This document shows positions 31,890 through 35,139 of a DNA stretch of 35,139 bases, piece after piece. The position numbers and the translations under genes were made by a program. The first letter of the stretch is position 1; every line of letters starts with the position of its first letter. The notes beneath the pieces are model-generated. The model searched no databases. It was not told where the DNA came from and saw nothing but the letters and a program-made list of their open reading frames with translations. This stretch comes from an uncultured Lachnospiraceae bacterium. GTDB lineage: Bacteria; Bacillota; Clostridia; Lachnospirales; Lachnospiraceae. The stretch is taken from NCBI GenBank assembly GCA_900554205.1, contig USGM01000017.1, forward strand, positions 1 to 35,139, read 5' to 3'.

Positions 31890-32612
31890 ATGAACTCACA
31901 TAATAAAGTTTTAAGAGAGGGCATTAGAGACGGGATTCCCATTGGACTTGGGTATCTTGCCGTCTCTTTTTCTCTGGGCGTCGCCGCCCGCAATGCCGGA
32001 CTTTCTGCTTTTCAGGGCTTTCTCGTAAGTCTCCTGAACAATGCCTCCGCCGGAGAATACGCAGGCTTTACCGTAATTGCCGCGAATGGGGCATATTTTG
32101 AAATTTTCCTGATGACCCTGATTGCAAACGCACGTTATCTTTTGATGAGCTGTGCGCTCAGCCAGAAATTTTCTCCCGACACGCCCCTGATTCACAGAAT
32201 CTTCGTGGGTTATGATGTCACGGATGAGATTTTCGGCATCACCATTGCCCGTCCCGGAATGCTGGATCCTTTTTATTCCTACGGAGCCATACTGATTGCT
32301 GCCCCTGCCTGGGCCGGCGGAACCGCCCTCGGCGTTATCGCAGGAAACCTGCTTCCCGCCCGCGCGGTCAGTGCATTAAGCGTCGCTTTGTTCGGTATGT
32401 TCCTCGCCGTGATCATTCCTCCCGCAAGGAAAAACCGCGTCATTGCTCTCTTCGTGCTCGTCAGCTTCGCCGCCAGCTTTGCAGCGACCTATCTTCCTCT
32501 GATTTCGCAGCTATCCGGCGGTACCAGAACCATTATACTGACGGTACTCATCTCAGCTATTGCTGCGATCCTGTTCCCTGTCAACGAAGAGGAGGATGCT
32601 AAAAATGCATAA
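31890..32612 (+). CDS. azlC: Branched-chain amino acid exporter subunit AzlC
   Basis: Large subunit of the AzlCD exporter of branched-chain amino acids and their analogues. The 240 residues have the family's opening REGIRDGIPIGLGYLAVSFSLGVAAR in part, LLNNASAGEYAG, the NARYLLMSCALSQKF block, and GYDVTDEIFGITI. About seven membrane segments follow from the hydrophobicity pattern. I chose the ATG at 31890 (AAAGGTGG upstream) over a GTG at 31875 that has no site. It overlaps azlD by 8 nt. Azaleucine resistance is the classical phenotype of the family. Confidence 0.95.
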   Translation: MNSHNKVLREGIRDGIPIGLGYLAVSFSLGVAARNAGLSAFQGFLVSLLNNASAGEYAGFTVIAANGAYFEIFLMTLIANARYLLMSCALSQKFSPDTPLIHRIFVGYDVTDEIFGITIARPGMLDPFYSYGAILIAAPAWAGGTALGVIAGNLLPARAVSALSVALFGMFLAVIIPPARKNRVIALFVLVSFAASFAATYLPLISQLSGGTRTIILTVLISAIAAILFPVNEEEDAKNA

Positions 32613-32910
32613 TATCTATGTTTATATTGCCATCATGTCTGCCGTTACCCTCTGCATCCGCATCCTGCCACTGACACTGATCCGGAAGCAGATCAAAAAC
32701 AAATTTTTGAAATCCTTTTTGTATTATGTTCCCTATGTCACTCTGGCTGTCATGACTTTTCCTGCCATTATGGATGCCACACAATCCCCTGTTGCAGGAA
32801 TTGCCGCCCTTGTGGTCGGAATCATTGCCGCTTGGCTCGGCGCAGGACTACTCCCGGTGTCTGTTCTCTGTTGTGCAGTCGTCTTTATACTGGAACTCTT
32901 TCTTGTCTAA
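32605..32910 (+). CDS. azlD: Branched-chain amino acid exporter small subunit AzlD
   Basis: Small partner of AzlC. The 101 residues show the AzlD pattern: a first membrane helix (IYVYIAIMSAVTLCIRILPLTLI in part), then FLKSFLYYVPYVTLAVMTFPAI in part with the conserved YVPxAxL-like block, then two or three more helices. The ATG at 32605 overlaps azlC's end by 8 nt and uses GAGGAGG at 10 nt. Some Ms upstream are in-frame but inside azlC. Weak hairpin (ACCC/GGGT) plus seven Ts at 32934-32955 may end the operon. Confidence 0.95.
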   Translation: MHNIYVYIAIMSAVTLCIRILPLTLIRKQIKNKFLKSFLYYVPYVTLAVMTFPAIMDATQSPVAGIAALVVGIIAAWLGAGLLPVSVLCCAVVFILELFLV

Positions 32911-32933
32911 TGCCTTTGTCTGACTGCACTACT

Positions 32934-32955
32934 ACCCAAAGGGTCTCGTTTTTTT
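32934..32955 (+). terminator. Weak candidate terminator after azlD
   Basis: ACCC (32934-32937), 3-nt loop, GGGT (32941-32944), then CTCG and TTTTTTT. The stem is only 4 bp. Confidence 0.3.
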
Positions 32956-32991
32956 GGATTGCACGCCATTGTCTGAATCCTTATACTGCGT

Positions 32992-33642
32992 CTAGTCCGC
33001 ATATTGAAGCATACAGACAAGCGTACCGTCTTCTACCAGAATTTCCGCCTCCTGTCCGATAAATTCATTGCTGATTCCCAGCGGGAAATCATTGCGGACA
33101 GAGGCGCAGTCAAGTTCATACTTCATCCCGCGAATTGTCACTCCCTTCGACTCCTCCACCATGGAGAAAAGCGAAAGTGTCCCCTTAAGATTTCTCTTAA
33201 AATGTATCGCCTCATCCTTTATCACAAGCATCATTCCCATGCCATCCACAAGATACCCATTTGCCCCTCTGTTCTTCAGATAAATCAGGCACTGGATATT
33301 CGCCAGTGTGTGGTCGAACCTTCCGCCCGTTCCGGCGTAAATCCGAAATTCTGTGTAGCCCCTCTTCAAGCCCTCCTGCAGCGCCGCAAGTCCGTCCGTC
33401 TCATCCTTCGCACACTGCAGCCGGATCACTCGCTCCGGTATCTGCTGCTCCAACTGTTCTACCGCCGCATATTCTTTCTCGCTCAGAGAGTCAAAGTCCC
33501 CGAGGATCAGATCCGGCTCAATGTTCAATACTGCACAGTAATCCAGTCCGCCATCTACCGCAATGACCAGATCCTCCTCACCGACCGGAATCTCTCCCAA
33601 GGTCAGATCCCCGGCACAAATGACAATACATTTTCCTTCCAT
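32992..33642 (-). CDS. thiN: Thiamine pyrophosphokinase
   Basis: Converts thiamine and ATP to thiamine diphosphate. The 216 residues contain the family motifs in order: AVDGGLDYC, DLILGDFDSLS, DETDGLAALQEGLKRG, YAGTGGRFDHTLANIQCL in parts (the GGRxDH block), and the C-terminal beta-domain with NDFPLGISNEF. The ATG at 33642 follows GGAGTAAAT; an upstream Met at 33729 would overlap a hairpin and has no site. It stands alone, convergent with azlD. An extended -10 (TGTTATATT) upstream of the start near 33705-33713 is a promoter candidate. Confidence 0.96.
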   Translation of the reverse strand: MEGKCIVICAGDLTLGEIPVGEEDLVIAVDGGLDYCAVLNIEPDLILGDFDSLSEKEYAAVEQLEQQIPERVIRLQCAKDETDGLAALQEGLKRGYTEFRIYAGTGGRFDHTLANIQCLIYLKNRGANGYLVDGMGMMLVIKDEAIHFKRNLKGTLSLFSMVEESKGVTIRGMKYELDCASVRNDFPLGISNEFIGQEAEILVEDGTLVCMLQYAD

Positions 33643-33715
33643 ATTTACTCCATTTCTGCGCACGCTCTTCGCGCTCCTGTCTTTCTCTGTTCCATTTTCC
33701 AATAATATAACATAA

Positions 33716-33750
33716 CAGGGCGACTGCATCCACTACAATCGCCCTGTTTT
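33716..33750. terminator. Hairpin between the CAP gene and thiN
   Basis: CAGGGCGA (33716-33723) and TCGCCCTG (33739-33746) form a perfect 8-bp stem with a 15-nt loop. Read plus-ward it is followed by TTTT; read minus-ward (the CAP direction) by TTATGTTATATTATT. It probably ends the CAP transcript but the U-run is imperfect. Confidence 0.5.
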
Positions 33751-33768
33751 CTGAAATTTAATATAACT

Positions 33769-33863
33769 GTTTGCTGTAGGACATCGGGGCATGGAGCTGC
33801 AAAGCAGTGACGGCTACATAGCAGATTCTTTTGCGAATGCTCGGCGCTTTTGACCCTGGTATC
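33769..33863. repeat. Structured intergenic element, candidate dispersed Lachnospiraceae repeat
   Basis: About 95 nt between the CAP stop and the hairpin at 33716. On the minus strand it holds three short hairpins in a row (GCTA/TAGC, CTGC/GCAG, CAT/ATG). In one minus-strand frame it would read LCSRHCFAAPCPDVLQ, a phrase I recall as recurring in spurious small ORFs of this family; I cannot verify this here. I find no real gene in it. Confidence 0.4.
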
Positions 33864-33870
33864 TTACAAA

Positions 33871-34713
33871 TTAATAGGTGAAAAGCTGCGCCCAGTAAGG
33901 AGTCGCACCGTTAAGGTAATATCCCACACCGATCGAAGTGTACCTCGGATTTAAAATATTCGCTCTATGACCTTCCGAATTCATCCACGCATTTACTACC
34001 TGCTCCGATGTCCGCTGTCCCCACGCAATGTTCTCTCCTGCGCCCTGAAAGCTGATTCCATTCTCCTTCAATACGGTGGAAAACGAGCTTCCATTCGGTC
34101 TGGTATGAGAGAAGGACTGCACCGTCTCCTTCGCGCGCACCAGCGCCGCCTCATTCAGCTTCGTCGTCATTGTCAGCGCGGGAAGATTCACCTTGGCACG
34201 CTCCGCATTCACGAGCTCCACCACCTGCTCCGCGAAGCTCAGCGCCTCACTCTCCTCCTTGTCTGAGGAGCCGTCTCCCGGTACATCAGGCTTCTGTTCG
34301 GGATTCTGTTCCGGTTTCTCCTCGGGCTTCTCGTCAGGTTTCTGCTCGGGTTTTTCTTCCGGCTTCTCGTCGAGCTTGTCTACAGGCTTCTCGTCAGGTT
34401 TTTCTTCCGGCTTCTCGTCGGGTTTTTCTTCCGGCTTCTCTTCCGGTCGCTCCTCGGGTGTGTTTCCCCCGCCCGGGCAGATAATCGGCTTAAGACAATT
34501 TTCTATAAACGAAGTATCGATGCCCCATTTCTGCAATCTTTCCAGAAGCTCATGTACACTTTCGACAGAATATTGTCCCTGCACACTTTCTATCGTTTCT
34601 GACATTTCAGGCTTACAACCGATACCTGTATTGTTTCCGGCATACGGTATATTAACCTGCAGACTTCCTCCGATCAATGTTGCTGCAATCAGCATAGACG
34701 GTAACATATTCAT
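33871..34713 (-). CDS. Exported CAP (SCP/PR1, YkwD-type) domain protein with EKP-repeat linker
   Basis: Secreted protein of unknown enzymatic role; the CAP fold is found in bacterial envelope proteins. In 280 residues, 1-25 are a short signal peptide (MLIAATLIGGSLQV), 26-85 a small domain with several Cys (GCKPEM, CLKPIICPGG), 88-143 a Pro/Glu/Lys repeat linker (EKPEEKPDEKP), and 158-280 the CAP domain with FAEQVVELVNAERAK, SFSHTRPNGSSF (His203), GENIAWGQ (Glu227), and SEGHRANILNP (His249), the usual cavity residues. The ATG at 34713 follows GGAGGAG. Two WalR-type boxes lie upstream, one overlapping its -10 region, and a divergent 23-codon gene shares the intergenic region. Confidence 0.93.
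   Translation of the reverse strand: MNMLPSMLIAATLIGGSLQVNIPYAGNNTGIGCKPEMSETIESVQGQYSVESVHELLERLQKWGIDTSFIENCLKPIICPGGGNTPEERPEEKPEEKPDEKPEEKPDEKPVDKLDEKPEEKPEQKPDEKPEEKPEQNPEQKPDVPGDGSSDKEESEALSFAEQVVELVNAERAKVNLPALTMTTKLNEAALVRAKETVQSFSHTRPNGSSFSTVLKENGISFQGAGENIAWGQRTSEQVVNAWMNSEGHRANILNPRYTSIGVGYYLNGATPYWAQLFTY
34285..34452. repeat. 12-bp tandem repeats encoding the EKP linker
   Basis: Residues 88-143 of the CAP protein, built on a four-residue EKPx unit with higher-order copies (EKPDEKPEEKP). Likely variable in copy number. Confidence 0.9.
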
Positions 34714-34748
34714 TTGTTTTCTCCTCCTTCTGTTTCCTTAATAGTTTC

Positions 34749-34765
34749 TGTAACTATTATGTAAT
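34749..34765. promoter_or_regulatory. WalR-type box at the CAP promoter -10/+1
   Basis: Plus strand TGTAAC-TATTA-TGTAAT. It overlaps the end of the candidate minus-strand -10, a position more typical of repression than of activation. Confidence 0.65.
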
Positions 34766-34792
34766 GATATAAACTGGTGAGCGTCTGTCCAA
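34764..34792 (-). promoter_or_regulatory. Candidate promoter of the CAP gene
   Basis: Minus-strand TTGGAC (34787-34792), 17 nt, TATCAT (34764-34769). An alternative TTGAAA-N16-TATATT lies further upstream within the second box. Confidence 0.55.
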
Positions 34793-34804
34793 CGCCGTGA
34801 ATAT

Positions 34805-34821
34805 ATTACAAATTTGTTACA
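34805..34821. promoter_or_regulatory. Second WalR-type box upstream of the CAP gene
   Basis: Minus strand TGTAAC-AAATT-TGTAAT, 12 nt upstream of the candidate -35. Confidence 0.65.
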
Positions 34822-34923
34822 TTTCAAATCCTATCATGGAAATAGAGGATTTACAATGGAAGTTACTGGGAGCATTCTATCTTGTATCCCTTGTAAATTC
34901 CCATTTTTCTCCTATTGCTCAAT

Positions 34924-34940
34924 TGTTACAAAATTGTTAC
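34924..34940. promoter_or_regulatory. WalR-type box upstream of the 23-codon gene
   Basis: Plus strand TGTTAC-AAAAT-TGTTAC; minus strand reads TGTAAC-AATTT-TGTAAC, so both orientations match the consensus. A possible -35/-10 pair (GTTACA at 34936-34941, 17 nt, extended TGATACAAA at 34956-34964) overlaps the second half-site. Confidence 0.7.
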
Positions 34941-34988
34941 AATTGTCTTGTCAGCTGATACAAATAAAAAAATAAGGAGGACAAAACT

Positions 34989-35060
34989 ATGTGTTTCAAA
35001 TTCAATAGCTGCTCCGAGTTATTTAATGCTATTTGCAGAATGTTTAACTTCGGTTGTTAA
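34989..35060 (+). CDS. Unannotated 23-residue peptide with four cysteines
   Basis: A complete mini-gene: WalR-type box (34924-34940), consensus ribosome binding site AAGGAGG at 8 nt, ATG, 22 further codons, TAA, then a terminator 6 nt later. The peptide begins MCFKFNSCSELFN and ends RMFNFGC. Cysteines are at positions 2, 8, 16 and 23, there are five phenylalanines, and a short amphipathic helix could span residues 9-20. No signal peptide or known family is recognised. Alternatives are a regulatory leader peptide (Phe/Cys codons just before a terminator) for a gene beyond the right edge, a type I-like toxin, or a secreted or membrane-associated regulator of the neighbouring cell-wall enzymes. 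Function is not known. Confidence 0.7.
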   Translation: MCFKFNSCSELFNAICRMFNFGC

Positions 35061-35066
35061 TCTTTT

Positions 35067-35094
35067 ACCCCAGTCGTCAGGCTGGGGTATTTTT
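35067..35094 (+). terminator. Rho-independent terminator of the 23-codon gene
   Basis: ACCCCAG (35067-35073), 8-nt loop, CTGGGGT (35082-35088), then ATTTTT. Confidence 0.88.
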
Positions 35095-35139
35095 CTGTCT
35101 GCACACTCTTCCTCCGAATCCCATGCCTTCGCTTCTCCG
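35095..35139. other. Right edge, nothing assigned
   Basis: Forty-five bases after the terminator. Open minus-strand frames enter from the edge, so the 3' end of a convergent gene is possible but cannot be called. Confidence 0.3.

Noticed and set aside
33871..34713. CAP-domain protein as part of an antibacterial toxin system
   Set aside because: No immunity-like neighbour, secretion-system gene or toxin domain is seen; a cell-wall role under WalR is simpler.
35020..35139. Minus-strand ORF entering from the right edge
   Set aside because: Two frames are open but both overlap the peptide gene and/or its terminator; too little sequence to support a call.

Overview
The window reads as chromosomal DNA of a low-to-mid GC Gram-positive Clostridia, most likely a Lachnospiraceae gut anaerobe. 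Supporting signs are AGGAGG-type ribosome binding sites and sigma-A promoters close to consensus. The rimP-nusA-ylxR-ylxQ-infB-rbfA-nrnA-truB-ribF order, a CIRCE-controlled groES-groEL pair, NlpC/P60 and CAP envelope proteins, AzlCD and MgtE also fit. The species is my inference. I see no phage, IS element, CRISPR array, tRNA or rRNA.

Left part (1-11100, almost all minus strand): the 5' part of pnp, then rpsO with its own promoter and a structured leader, then an exported SH3b-SH3b-NlpC/P60 hydrolase whose promoter carries a textbook WalR-type box. Next is the nine-gene translation and maturation operon from rimP (strong promoter plus an 11-bp leader hairpin) down to ribF. Its IF2 has an unusually long Arg/Gly/Gln/Asn-rich disordered segment.

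Middle part (11150-25160): a lone plus-strand lipoprotein gene with promoter and terminator. Then a tight four-gene operon, LytTR regulator - LiaF-like membrane protein - ABC exporter half - cytosolic GH43 glycosidase, with 21-bp-phased direct repeats at its promoter that look like LytTR sites. Then a second tight four-gene operon, two GT8 glycosyltransferases followed by two PlsC-type acyltransferases. Then groES-groEL, a zinc-ribbon membrane protein, a DUF1905-like/C39-like fusion and an AraC regulator.

Right part (25200-35139): mgtE, an IMPACT-family gene, a divergent class A penicillin-binding protein, a secreted lipoprotein joining an RsgI-like domain to a ten-motif DnaJ-type cysteine array, a small orphan gene ahead of azlC-azlD, thiN, and an exported CAP-domain protein. 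Divergent from the CAP gene is a previously unlabelled mini-gene: WalR-type box, perfect Shine-Dalgarno, a 23-codon ORF with four cysteines, and a terminator.

The most promising signal is a putative WalR (YycF) cell-wall regulon in this window. TGTNAY-N5-TGTNAY boxes occur upstream of the NlpC/P60 gene (one box), upstream of the CAP gene (two boxes) and upstream of the 23-aa Cys peptide (one box). These genes may form one envelope-homeostasis circuit; the peptide's role is unknown. Other items worth a look are the LytTR/LiaF/ABC/GH43 operon, the GT8-PlsC operon, the RsgI-like/DnaJ-like lipoprotein, the DUF1905-C39 fusion, and a short structured intergenic element near 33770-33863 that resembles a dispersed Lachnospiraceae repeat.
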